A DNA stretch of 26,549 bases, from NCBI GenBank assembly GCA_900552305.1, contig URZD01000003.1:1-26549 (forward strand), written 5' to 3'. Origin of the DNA: an uncultured Eubacteriales bacterium. GTDB taxonomy: Bacteria; Bacillota; Clostridia; Monoglobales; Monoglobaceae. Each line of letters opens with the position of its first letter. Within the stretch, counting starts at the first letter, position 1. Below are positions 14,981 to 22,633 of the stretch, piece after piece. Position numbers and translations under genes: made by a program. The notes beneath the pieces are model-generated. The model saw only the letters and a list, made by a program, of their open reading frames with translations. It did not search any database and was not told the DNA's origin.

Positions 14981-17095
14981 TTGAATTACACAGCAAAGGC
15001 ATTGAAAAAGGGAATTGTGAGAATCTGCAAAAGCGGGGAAATGCGCGAAAACTACCTTGAAAGATACGGTCTTTTACAGGTACCGAAGGAGGACGGCACG
15101 GCTGACGCGCGGATAGAGGACGGCGCGGTCATCCTTCCGAACGGCAGACGGCTTGAATTTTTTACCCGCCCGCAGACGGATGACGAATTTTGGCAGGGTG
15201 AGGAGGATTACCTCCTTGACCGATTCCGCGAAAAAATCCCGATAAGCCGCATAGAGGGCAGACCCGACGAGGTTTTGCCGCCGAGCTATGAAGTTTTGGA
15301 GGGCAGGGACTCCGAGCGGACGTTCGGTATCAGCTTTGGAACAGAGGACGGCGAGCGGTTTTTCGGACTCGGCGAGGCGGGACGCGACCGCGTGCAGCTT
15401 CGCGGCGGCTCATATCAGAACTGGGCGGTTTACCAGTTTGATGAGGTTTCGATTCCGCTTGTCTACAGCAGCGAAAACTGGGGTCTTTTTATCGCCGCAC
15501 AGGACAGACATTTTGTAGATATTGACGACTGCGTAAAAGGCAGACTTACGGTAATGGGCAACTTTGACGACCTTGACGTATACCTGCTTTACGGCGATTC
15601 CATGAAGGATATAATCAGGCTCTACACCGACATAACGGGAAAAAGTATGCTGCTGCCAAAGTGGGCGTACGGTCTTACCTACATTGCGCAGATACACCAA
15701 AACCAGTTCGAGATAATGAACGATATGCTGAAATTCCGCGAAAAGCACATACCGTGCGACAATGTGAGTTTGGAGCCGGGGTGGATGACAAAGTTTTACG
15801 ATTATTCGTTTGACAAGCAGTGGGATTTGAAAAAATTTCATATCGAGGAATGGATGCACTCAAGGGACTGTCAGACGTCGTTCCCGCAGGCGCTGCGCCG
15901 ATTCGGATTTCATATGACGCTTTGGATGTGCATGGAATACGACCTCTGCGACGAGGAGGAGCGTCAGGTAACGGGCAAGGGCAAGCTCCCTGCGTGGTAT
16001 GACCATGTTAAGAAGTTTATCGATGACGGAGCGGACGGACTGAAAATCGACCCCGCCGATATGCTTATGCGGATTGAGCCGAACAAGCTTTACACCAACG
16101 GCAAAAGCGAGCTTGAAATGCACAACATCTCACAGGTGCTTGTCATGAAACAGATGCACAACGGCTTTGCAAAGCAGATGAATATGCGGCCGTTTATACA
16201 CTACAGCGGCGGCTATTCCGGACAGCAGCGGTGGGGCGCGGCGACAACAGGCGACAACGGCGGACAGGAGGGCAGCATGATATGGCTCGAAAACCTTGCC
16301 ATGTCGGGATTTATGAACTCTACGGTCGACATGGATATATTCTGCAAGGAGGCAATACACTTCGCTATGCTCGCGCCGTGGGCGCACCATAACGCGTGGT
16401 CGGGCATAAGGCAGCCGTGGATTGCGGGACCGCAGAACGAGAAGGTCTACACCGAATATGCGCGAATCCGCTACAGTATAATTCCGTATATGTATTCTGC
16501 GGCGATAGAGTGCCACGAAACGGGCGTTCCCATGCTGCGCCCTATGGCTCTGGAGTTTCAGAACGATGAAAAATGCTTGGAGCTTTGCAGACAGTACATG
16601 ATAGGCGACAGCATACTAATCTCCGCGTTTACCGATACGGTTTACCTTCCGGAGGGCAGGTGGATTGACTACTGGACGGGCGCGGAATATGAGGGAAGGC
16701 AGACAATAGACGGCTACGAGCCGCCCGCCGACCGCGGCGGCGCGTTCTTTATCAGAAAGGGCGCGATAATTCCCAAGTGGCGCGACCGCGACTATGTGGG
16801 TCAGTACACGGACGAGAAAACTGAGCTGCACTTTTATCCGTACGGCGAGTCGAAGTACATATTCCGCGAGGATGACGGCATAAGCCTTGACTACCTTACA
16901 AAGACATCGTGCCATACGCGGATATGCTGCAGCGCGGCGGACGACAAAATAAAAATCCGTATCGGCGAGCGTGTCGGCAGCTATGACGGCAAGCCGCAAA
17001 AAAGGATTTGGAAGGTTACGGTACACGGCACAACGCTGCCGGTTGAGGTATCGTGCACCGAGAAGGACGCGGAGGTAATACTCTGCGAAGAATAA
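14981..17095 (+). CDS. Glycoside hydrolase family 31 (alpha-glucosidase/alpha-xylosidase type), cytoplasmic
   Basis: TTG 14981 is used because GGGGTGA (14968-14974) lies 6 bases upstream; the GTG at 14971 is out of frame. The 704-aa product has no signal peptide. An N-terminal beta-sandwich (FFGLGEAGRDR) precedes the (beta/alpha)8 barrel starting at LPKWAYGLTYIAQ. The GH31 nucleophile fits D357 in ADGLKIDPAD and the acid/base fits D425 in TTGDNGGQEGSM; a beta-sandwich region with YLPEGRWIDYWTG follows. GH31 enzymes retain configuration and release alpha-linked glucose, xylose or galactose from non-reducing ends. 'KIDPAD' differs from the KTDFGE of YicI-type xylosidases, so substrate cannot be assigned. 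It follows the exported esterase and ends at a terminator, suggesting intracellular processing of oligosaccharides released by the exoproteins. No transporter is visible nearby. Confidence 0.93.
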   Translation: MNYTAKALKKGIVRICKSGEMRENYLERYGLLQVPKEDGTADARIEDGAVILPNGRRLEFFTRPQTDDEFWQGEEDYLLDRFREKIPISRIEGRPDEVLPPSYEVLEGRDSERTFGISFGTEDGERFFGLGEAGRDRVQLRGGSYQNWAVYQFDEVSIPLVYSSENWGLFIAAQDRHFVDIDDCVKGRLTVMGNFDDLDVYLLYGDSMKDIIRLYTDITGKSMLLPKWAYGLTYIAQIHQNQFEIMNDMLKFREKHIPCDNVSLEPGWMTKFYDYSFDKQWDLKKFHIEEWMHSRDCQTSFPQALRRFGFHMTLWMCMEYDLCDEEERQVTGKGKLPAWYDHVKKFIDDGADGLKIDPADMLMRIEPNKLYTNGKSELEMHNISQVLVMKQMHNGFAKQMNMRPFIHYSGGYSGQQRWGAATTGDNGGQEGSMIWLENLAMSGFMNSTVDMDIFCKEAIHFAMLAPWAHHNAWSGIRQPWIAGPQNEKVYTEYARIRYSIIPYMYSAAIECHETGVPMLRPMALEFQNDEKCLELCRQYMIGDSILISAFTDTVYLPEGRWIDYWTGAEYEGRQTIDGYEPPADRGGAFFIRKGAIIPKWRDRDYVGQYTDEKTELHFYPYGESKYIFREDDGISLDYLTKTSCHTRICCSAADDKIKIRIGERVGSYDGKPQKRIWKVTVHGTTLPVEVSCTEKDAEVILCEE

Positions 17096-17150
17096 AACAG
17101 ATTAGCCGAAAGAGGGAATCCTAAGGGCGGTTTTCCGCTTTCGACTGCCG

Positions 17151-17189
17151 AAAAACCCGACGGAGGACAAAAAACTTCGTCGGGTTTTT
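17151..17189 (+). terminator. Intrinsic terminator after the GH31 gene
   Basis: AAAAACCCGACG (17151-17162) is the exact complement of CGTCGGGTTTTT (17178-17189), a 12-bp stem with a 15-base loop ending in a T-run. The A-run on the left arm means it could also work on the opposite strand. It separates the glycan cluster from the promoter at 17254. Confidence 0.9.
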
Positions 17190-17253
17190 GACTTAAAAAA
17201 CGTCGGCACGGAAGAAATTATTTATTATTTATGCAGAAATTTAAGCGGGGGTA

Positions 17254-17282
17254 TTGAAAAAAGAAAATAAATTTGTTATAAT
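17254..17282 (+). promoter_or_regulatory. Sigma-A promoter of the housekeeping cluster
   Basis: TTGAAA (17254-17259) and TATAAT (17277-17282) are separated by exactly 17 bases in an A/T-rich spacer, nearly the ideal vegetative promoter. Transcription would begin near 17289. It lies about 65 bases beyond the upstream terminator and is the only convincing promoter seen before the MazG-like, yybS, gdpP, rplI, dnaB, tilS, hpt and gltX genes. Confidence 0.88.
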
Positions 17283-17349
17283 AGTATACTGCATAATAAT
17301 ATATGTAAAAAATACGGCGGTGATTGACTTTTTCAAGTCGGAAAGGCTG

Positions 17350-17679
17350 ATGGCTGATACTGTGAAGGAAATAAAAATTGCAAATAACATAAAAACCGTG
17401 GAGCTTTTGAAGGTTGAACTTTTAAAAAGCGTCTGCGGAATGTTTGAGGACATAAATGCCGAGGCGGACAGCGAGACGGAAAAGCGGCTTGCGGACGACG
17501 CGGCGGATATAATCAACCTGACCTACGTTTTGGCGCGGCGGCTCGGCGTGAGCTATGACACGGTAATGAGGTACATGAAGGCGAAGCTTGACCGCAGTAT
17601 CGAGCAGCAGCATCCGATTGAGAAGAACTACAGGGATATGAGCGAGCTGAGGGAAAGGCTGTGCGGCAATGAGAGATAG
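17350..17679 (+). CDS. MazG-like family protein
   Basis: The open frame extends back to 17254, but that TTG is the -35 box of the promoter, so translation must begin after about 17289. ATG 17350 (preceded by GGAAAGG) gives 109 residues; GTG 17320, ten codons earlier, is the alternative and has a weaker site. The sequence NNIKTVELLKVELLKSVCGMF, followed by RLADDAADIINLTYVLARRLGVSYDTV, fits the short MazG-like family of Clostridia and Bacilli, an all-alpha fold related to NTP pyrophosphohydrolases. The canonical EExxE...ExxD metal-binding set is not intact (DDAAD replaces the second part), so enzymatic activity is uncertain. It ends inside the next gene with an 11-base overlap and is thus the first gene of the cluster. 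Confidence 0.8.
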   Translation: MADTVKEIKIANNIKTVELLKVELLKSVCGMFEDINAEADSETEKRLADDAADIINLTYVLARRLGVSYDTVMRYMKAKLDRSIEQQHPIEKNYRDMSELRERLCGNER

Positions 17680-18640
17680 GTCAAAGGCGGTAAGAGAGGG
17701 CGCAATGATGATTGCGCTGACGGTTATATTGGTACTTCTGACATATTATGTTCCGTTCCTTTCGGGATTCGGAATGTTTGTGTGCGGAATCCCCATGGCG
17801 GCGCTTGCGGCGCGGAACGGGCTTAAAGCGGCTCTGCCCGCGGTTTTGGGAATATTTGCGGTTTCGGTTATAGTTATGGGAAGTCCGCTTGCCGCTCTTT
17901 CGACAGTGCTGATGTCGGTGCTCCCGGGACTTGCCGCGGGATATTGCATGGGTAAGGATAAGCCGTTTTTCGCAACTCTTTCCGTGTGCTGTCTTACGTT
18001 GTGCGCGGGCTGGCTGCTGGAGCTGTTTGCGGTTGACAAGCTGCTTACCGGTCAGGGCGTTGAGGAAATGATTAAGGAAGCGGCAAAACAGTTCGAGGAT
18101 ATGATGAACACCGTAATCGGCGGCTACGCATCAAAGAGCGCGGACGGCGCAAAGCTGGCTGAAACGATGAAAGCAATGGTTGCAGCGGCGGAGTATATGA
18201 TAAAGCTGTACTTCCCGTCAATGGTGATACTGATGTCCGCCGCGGTCGGCTATGCGGTTGTAAGACTGAGCGGCTTTGTGCTGCGCCGTACAAAGATAAA
18301 GGATGCGGACACGGTTTTGTTCTCACAGATGAAGGCGCCGCGGAGTATGGCGTATACGGCGGTGGCTTTGTACGTTGCCATGCTGTTTATGAAGTCGGGG
18401 TCGCCCGTGTGGTCGGTCACGGCAAACGCGGTATTTGTGCTGTTTGCGCTGATTGGAGTATGCGGACTTTCGCTTGCCGATTATAAGCTGCGCGCGAAAA
18501 TACGCTCCGGCGGCGCGAGAGCGGCGATTTATGCGGCGGTGTTCTTCTTTGGCGGATTTTTGTTTATCATCGCGGCATATGTCCTTATATTTATGGGACT
18601 TTTCGACAGTACAAGAAACTACAGAGGTATCAGCGACTGA
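17669..18640 (+). CDS. yybS: YybS-family (DUF2232) integral membrane protein
   Basis: ATG 17669 lies inside the end of the MazG-like gene, 11 bases overlapping, so translation is probably coupled. The 323-aa product is close to the usual family length of about 310. It shows several hydrophobic segments: ALTVILVLLTYYVPFLSGFG, AVLGIFAVSVIVMG, a Cys-rich stretch near CCLTLCAGWLLELF, SMVILMSAAVGYAVVRL, AVALYVAMLFM, AVFVLFALIGVCGL and AAVFFFGGFLFIIAAYVLIF. No catalytic motif is visible. YybS precedes gdpP and rplI in Bacillus subtilis and many other Bacillota, and the same order here supports the assignment. Its function is not established; suggestions of a transporter-like (ECF S-component-like) role are family-level inference. 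The stop codon sits inside a perfect hairpin. Confidence 0.88.
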   Translation: MRDRSKAVREGAMMIALTVILVLLTYYVPFLSGFGMFVCGIPMAALAARNGLKAALPAVLGIFAVSVIVMGSPLAALSTVLMSVLPGLAAGYCMGKDKPFFATLSVCCLTLCAGWLLELFAVDKLLTGQGVEEMIKEAAKQFEDMMNTVIGGYASKSADGAKLAETMKAMVAAAEYMIKLYFPSMVILMSAAVGYAVVRLSGFVLRRTKIKDADTVLFSQMKAPRSMAYTAVALYVAMLFMKSGSPVWSVTANAVFVLFALIGVCGLSLADYKLRAKIRSGGARAAIYAAVFFFGGFLFIIAAYVLIFMGLFDSTRNYRGISD

Positions 18641-18643
18641 TAC
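18627..18643 (+). other. Perfect hairpin across the yybS stop codon
   Basis: GTATCAG (18627-18633) pairs with CTGATAC (18637-18643) around CGA. The TGA stop codon at 18638-18640 is inside the right arm. No T-run follows. It may reduce read-through or adjust expression of the downstream gdpP message; that is inferred from position only. Confidence 0.5.
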
Positions 18644-18653
18644 ATGAATTAAG

Positions 18654-18693
18654 ATACAGGAATACAGGGATACAGGGATACACAGATACAGAG
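18654..18693 (+). repeat. Five-unit 8-bp tandem repeat upstream of gdpP
   Basis: Units are ATACAGGA (18654), ATACAGGG (18662), ATACAGGG (18670), ATACACAG (18678) and ATACAGAG (18686). The array lies in the 115-base spacer between yybS and gdpP, about 45 bases before the gdpP ribosome site, and runs into a 12-bp palindrome. Unit number could vary by slipped-strand replication, changing leader length but not any reading frame. Confidence 0.8.
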
Positions 18694-18704
18694 TGCCGCG
18701 GCAC
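18693..18704. other. 12-bp perfect palindrome upstream of gdpP
   Basis: GTGCCGCGGCAC is its own reverse complement. It begins at the last base of the tandem repeat and ends 33 bases before the GGAGGTGAT ribosome site of gdpP. It could be a dimeric protein-binding site; as RNA it has too short a loop for a stable hairpin in full register. No known operator is recognised. Confidence 0.4.
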
Positions 18705-18755
18705 AGCAGTGCGTGGCGGCGGAAAAACCTTATTGACGGAGGTGATTGTCAGCTT

Positions 18756-20765
18756 ATGAAAAACGAGCGTATGGAGTCGGCGAATTTTTTCAATGCAAAA
18801 AGGCGGTATATACGGCTTGCGGTATACGGAGTGCTGTTTGCCGCGTTCGGAATATTCTTGGCTGTAAAAAGACGGCCGGAGGCTTTTTTTGAGCTTGCGG
18901 CGTCGGCGGCGCTGATAATATTTGAGTTCTTTCATATAAAAAAGAGCAAGACGGAATTTTTGAATTATGTCGAGCAGCTTGATTTTTGTCTTAACAGCAA
19001 TACGCAGGGGTCGCTGCTTAACTATCCCGCGCCGCTTGTAATCACCGATATGTCGGGCAGAATAAGCTGGTACAACGAGTGGTTCAAAAAGGCTTTGGGC
19101 AAGGACGAGCTTTTCGGACTTTCGCTTCAGGAGCAGATACCGGAGCTTCAGATAAGCAAGCTCGTGGAAAACGAGGAAAAAACCCGCATAAACCTGCGTA
19201 TAGGCGAAAACCACTATGAGGTGTGGGGGAATGTCGCGAAAAGCGGCAAAAAGAAGGACGAAAACAGCCTTATCGTGCTTTATTTCATCGACAAGACAGC
19301 GGAGGTCATGGCTACAAAGCAGCGCGAGGACGAGAGGGTAATCGAATGTATTGTAATAATCGATAACTATGACGAGGTTTTGAAGGAAACTCCGGATTCC
19401 AATCACGGAACGCTGGTCGGCGAAATAAAGCAGAAAATAAACGCGTGGGTCGCGCTCGGCGACGGCGTTTCGCGCGAGTACGAGCGCGATAAGTTTATTG
19501 TGTTTTTCAGCAGCAAGAGCTTTGAAAAAATAATGGAGAATAAGTTTGCGGTGCTTGACGAGGTGCGCGGAATCAACCACGAAAACAAGATTCCCGTAAC
19601 GCTGAGCATAGGCGTCGGAAAATCCGACGGCGATATAACGGAAGGCGACCGCCATGCGCGGCTTGCAATAGATATGGCTCTCGGCCGCGGCGGAGACCAG
19701 GTTGTTATCCGCGATTCGGCGAACTTTACGTTCTTCGGCGCGAAAACGCGCGAGGTCGAAAAGCGCACAAAGGTTAAGGCAAGGGTTGTGGCGCACGCTT
19801 TGAGAGAGCTTATCGACCACGCGGGCAAAGTAATAATTATGGGTCACAAAAATTCCGATCTTGACAGCCTTGGCGCGGCAATCGGACTTTTTAAGGCGGT
19901 AAAAAGCCGCGGCGGCAATCCGTATATCGTGGTGGATAAGGACCACACAAACGCAAGACTTTTGCTTAACGAGTTTGAAAAGCTGCCGGAGTACGAGGAC
20001 GCATTCATCACCGGCGAACAGGCGCTTAATATATACGGAAACGATTCGCTTGTAATTGTAGTGGACGTTCACCGTCCCGGAATGGTCGAGTGTCCGGAGC
20101 TTTTGCAGCATACGTCAAACGTGGCGCTGATAGACCACCACAGACGTTCGGAGGACTTTATAGACAAGGCTGTTCTTACCTATCACGAACCTTACGCGTC
20201 GTCGACCTGCGAGATGATAACCGAGATACTTCAATACCTCCAGGACAACGAACGTCTTTCGCAGCAGGAGGCGGAGGCGCTTTATGCCGGGATATTTATG
20301 GACACAAAGGGCTTTACGTTCAAAACGGGTGTCAGAACGTTTGAGGCTGCGTCCTACCTAAGACGTATGGGCGTAAACCCGGTGGAGGTGCGCAGGCTGT
20401 TTAAGACAAACCTTGAAAGCTATGTCGCAAGAGCGGATATAATCAGACGCGCGCGGCTTTATCGGGGCAGCATTGCGCTGTCGTTCCTTTATGACGAACG
20501 CCCCGACATGACCGTGATTGCGGCGCAGGCGGCGGACGAGCTGCTTAATATATCGGGCGTTGAAGCGTCGTTCGTTCTGGTCGATACCGGCACAAGGATT
20601 GCGATAAGCGGAAGGTCGCTCGACTCGATAAACGTTCAGGTCATACTGGAAAAGCTGGGCGGCGGCGGACACATAACCATAGCGGGCGCACAGCTGGAGG
20701 ACACGCCGATGGAGGACGCTGTGGAGCAGCTTAAAGCGGCAATTGACTCGGCGCTTGACGAATAA
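18756..20765 (+). CDS. gdpP: GdpP: membrane-bound cyclic-di-AMP phosphodiesterase (PAS, degenerate GGDEF, DHH/DHHA1)
   Basis: ATG 18756 is preceded by GGAGGTGAT (18738-18746), so the upstream extension to 18693 is rejected. The 669-aa product, close to the 659 aa of B. subtilis GdpP, hydrolyses c-di-AMP to pApA and controls osmotic, potassium and cell-wall homeostasis. Two membrane helices lie at about 20-60 (LAVYGVLFAAFGIFLAV; FELAASAALIIFEFF). A PAS-like region (APLVITDMSGRISWYNEWF) follows, then a GGDEF-like domain whose signature is degenerate (LGRGGDQVVI), as is usual for GdpP. The DHH domain has H364, D368 and D370 (MGHKNSDLDS), a VVDVHRPG motif and D460HH; GGGGH near the C-terminus is the DHHA1 signature. 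All catalytic residues look intact. It is followed by rplI 35 bases later, as in other Bacillota. Confidence 0.96.
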   Translation: MKNERMESANFFNAKRRYIRLAVYGVLFAAFGIFLAVKRRPEAFFELAASAALIIFEFFHIKKSKTEFLNYVEQLDFCLNSNTQGSLLNYPAPLVITDMSGRISWYNEWFKKALGKDELFGLSLQEQIPELQISKLVENEEKTRINLRIGENHYEVWGNVAKSGKKKDENSLIVLYFIDKTAEVMATKQREDERVIECIVIIDNYDEVLKETPDSNHGTLVGEIKQKINAWVALGDGVSREYERDKFIVFFSSKSFEKIMENKFAVLDEVRGINHENKIPVTLSIGVGKSDGDITEGDRHARLAIDMALGRGGDQVVIRDSANFTFFGAKTREVEKRTKVKARVVAHALRELIDHAGKVIIMGHKNSDLDSLGAAIGLFKAVKSRGGNPYIVVDKDHTNARLLLNEFEKLPEYEDAFITGEQALNIYGNDSLVIVVDVHRPGMVECPELLQHTSNVALIDHHRRSEDFIDKAVLTYHEPYASSTCEMITEILQYLQDNERLSQQEAEALYAGIFMDTKGFTFKTGVRTFEAASYLRRMGVNPVEVRRLFKTNLESYVARADIIRRARLYRGSIALSFLYDERPDMTVIAAQAADELLNISGVEASFVLVDTGTRIAISGRSLDSINVQVILEKLGGGGHITIAGAQLEDTPMEDAVEQLKAAIDSALDE

Positions 20766-20800
20766 AAGGCAACAGATATATATGAAGGGAATGGTAAATA

Positions 20801-21247
20801 ATGAAGGTAATACTGACACAGGACGTAAAGTCACAGGGCAAAAAGGGCGATCTTATAAACGTAAGTGACGGATATGCAAGGAACTTTCTGTTTCCGAAGG
20901 GTCTTGCAAAAGAGGCGAGCAAGCAGGCTTTAAACGAGCTTGAAGGCAAGCGCGGCGCGGAGCAGTACCACAGAAATGTGGAGGAGGAAAAGGCAAGAAA
21001 CATTGCGGAGCGCATGAAGGAAATGACCGTAAAAATGAAGGCAAAGGCGGGCGTTGGCGGCAAGCTGTTCGGCTCGATAACCTCGAAGGACGTTGCCGAG
21101 GCGCTCAAAGAGCAGTACAATATTGACATAGACAAGAGAAAAATCGATTTAAAGGACGGAATAAAGAGCTGCGGCGTGACCGAGGTTAAGGTACACCTTT
21201 ACGCAAATATCTCCGGAACCTTCAAGGTTGACATAACCGAGCTTTAG
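20801..21247 (+). CDS. rplI: 50S ribosomal protein L9
   Basis: The 148-aa product begins MKVILTQDVKSQGKKGDLINV and contains the L9 N-terminal signature GYARNFLFPKGLA, followed by a long charged connecting helix (about 41-80) and a C-terminal domain with KLFGSITSKDVAEAL. L9 binds 23S rRNA near the L1 stalk and helps maintain reading frame. Length and motifs are typical. AAGGGA (20785-20790) lies 10 bases before ATG. Position between gdpP and dnaB is the standard arrangement in Bacillota. The gap to dnaB is only 42 bases with no terminator, so the genes are probably co-transcribed. Confidence 0.97.
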   Translation: MKVILTQDVKSQGKKGDLINVSDGYARNFLFPKGLAKEASKQALNELEGKRGAEQYHRNVEEEKARNIAERMKEMTVKMKAKAGVGGKLFGSITSKDVAEALKEQYNIDIDKRKIDLKDGIKSCGVTEVKVHLYANISGTFKVDITEL

Positions 21248-21289
21248 TACAAAAATTAAAAGGACAAATTACCGAAAGGGGGAATACAA

Positions 21290-22633
21290 ATGGAGGAAAA
21301 TGTCGGATTTGAGAGAGCGCTACCGTTCAGCCGCGAGGCGGAGCAGTCTGTCCTCGGCTCTATGCTTTTGGATATGCAGTGTATTCCCGATGTAATGAGC
21401 CTTTGCAAGGCGGACGATTTTTATATCGACCGTCACAGGGAGCTTTTTAATACGGTTACGGAGCTTTACAATCTGGGCAGGCCGATTGATATCGTAACAT
21501 TAAAGGATCAGCTGACGCTCCGCGGCAGCTTTGAGAGCGTCGGCGGACTGAGCTTTATTATGGAAACGATGAATATCGTTCCGACAACAAGAAACGTCAA
21601 GCACTACGCAAAGATTGTTTCGGAAAAGTCCATGCTGCGCAAGCTGATAAAAATCTCGGAGGATGTTGCGGAGCAGTGCTACCGCGGCGACGAGGAGCCG
21701 GACACCATTGTCGGCACGGCGGAGCAGTCGATTATCGAGCTGTCGCAGGAGCAAAGCTCCGGCGGCCCGGTTCATATACGTCAGTACCTCGGACAGAGCG
21801 TGGAGCATATCACGGCGCTGTCGGAATCAAACAGCGAGGTCACGGGCATACCTACGGGATTCATCGATTTGGACAAGCGTACGGCGGGTATGCACGGCTC
21901 GGAGCTTATTCTGATTGCGGCGCGACCCGGTATGGGAAAGACCAGCTTTGCGCTTAACATTGCCCAGAATGCGGCAATCAGCGCACATACCACGGTTGCG
22001 ATTTTCAATCTGGAAATGCCGGGTATACAGCTTGCAAACAGAATGCTTTCGAGCGAGGCAATGATAAGCTCCGAAAGTCTTAAAAAGGGTAATATCAAGA
22101 ACGAAGAATGGGAAAGAATAGGCGAAGCGGTTGATATGCTCAGCCACGCCAATATTTATATAGACGATACCTCGTCGGTAACGGTTGCGGACATCTGCGC
22201 AAGATGCCGCAAGCTTAAACTGGAGCATAATCTGGGATTGGTTGTGATAGACTATATTCAGCTTATGAGCTCCAACCTAAAAGGCGCGAGCCGTGAGCGT
22301 GAGATTGCGGAAATTTCGCGTTCGCTGAAGATAATGGCAAAGGATTTGAATATTCCGGTAATTGCACTGTCACAGCTCAGCCGTGCGGTTGAAAAGCGCG
22401 ACGTAAAAGAGCCGGTTTTAAGCGACCTGCGTGAATCGGGTTCAATCGAGCAGGACGCGGATATGGTAATGTTCCTTTACCGCGAGGGGTATTATAAGGA
22501 GGACGCCGAGGAGCCGAACCGTACAAAGTGCATTTTTGCAAAGCACAGAAACGGCGAAACGGGTTACGAATATTTGACGTGGCTCGGCGAATTCACCAAA
22601 TTTTCTAACTGGAGTGGGGATCGTGAACACTGA
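21290..22633 (+). CDS. dnaB: Replicative DNA helicase DnaB (DnaC in Bacillus)
   Basis: This 447-aa hexameric 5'-3' helicase unwinds DNA ahead of the replisome and recruits primase. The N-terminal helical domain (ALPFSREAEQSVLGSML...DDFYIDRHRELF) interacts with primase and the loader; the C-terminal RecA-like ATPase has Walker A GMGKT (K217 in ARPGMGKTSFA), Walker B LVVIDYIQLM, and the DnaB signatures ALSQLSRAVEKR and LRESGSIEQDADMVMFLYR. The length is typical. AAAGGGGG is the ribosome site, a few bases before ATG 21290. The C-terminus overlaps the start of tilS by 11 bases, so expression is likely coupled. There is no intein or truncation. Confidence 0.97.
   Translation: MEENVGFERALPFSREAEQSVLGSMLLDMQCIPDVMSLCKADDFYIDRHRELFNTVTELYNLGRPIDIVTLKDQLTLRGSFESVGGLSFIMETMNIVPTTRNVKHYAKIVSEKSMLRKLIKISEDVAEQCYRGDEEPDTIVGTAEQSIIELSQEQSSGGPVHIRQYLGQSVEHITALSESNSEVTGIPTGFIDLDKRTAGMHGSELILIAARPGMGKTSFALNIAQNAAISAHTTVAIFNLEMPGIQLANRMLSSEAMISSESLKKGNIKNEEWERIGEAVDMLSHANIYIDDTSSVTVADICARCRKLKLEHNLGLVVIDYIQLMSSNLKGASREREIAEISRSLKIMAKDLNIPVIALSQLSRAVEKRDVKEPVLSDLRESGSIEQDADMVMFLYREGYYKEDAEEPNRTKCIFAKHRNGETGYEYLTWLGEFTKFSNWSGDREH

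Noticed and set aside
17254..17349. N-terminal extension of the MazG-like protein from TTG 17254
   Set aside because: The TTG is the -35 hexamer of the promoter and the -10 lies within the extension, so this segment precedes the transcription start.
18654..18693. CRISPR-like array
   Set aside because: The 8-bp units are directly adjacent with no spacers; this is a simple tandem repeat.
18693..18755. N-terminal extension of GdpP back to 18693
   Set aside because: It would be translated from the repeat and palindrome; the consensus GGAGGTGAT site supports ATG 18756.
18630..20111. Long antisense open frame (493 codons) opposite gdpP
   Set aside because: It mirrors the codon pattern of gdpP, whose catalytic motifs are fully conserved on the + strand, and its predicted protein matches no family. 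No ribosome site or promoter was seen.
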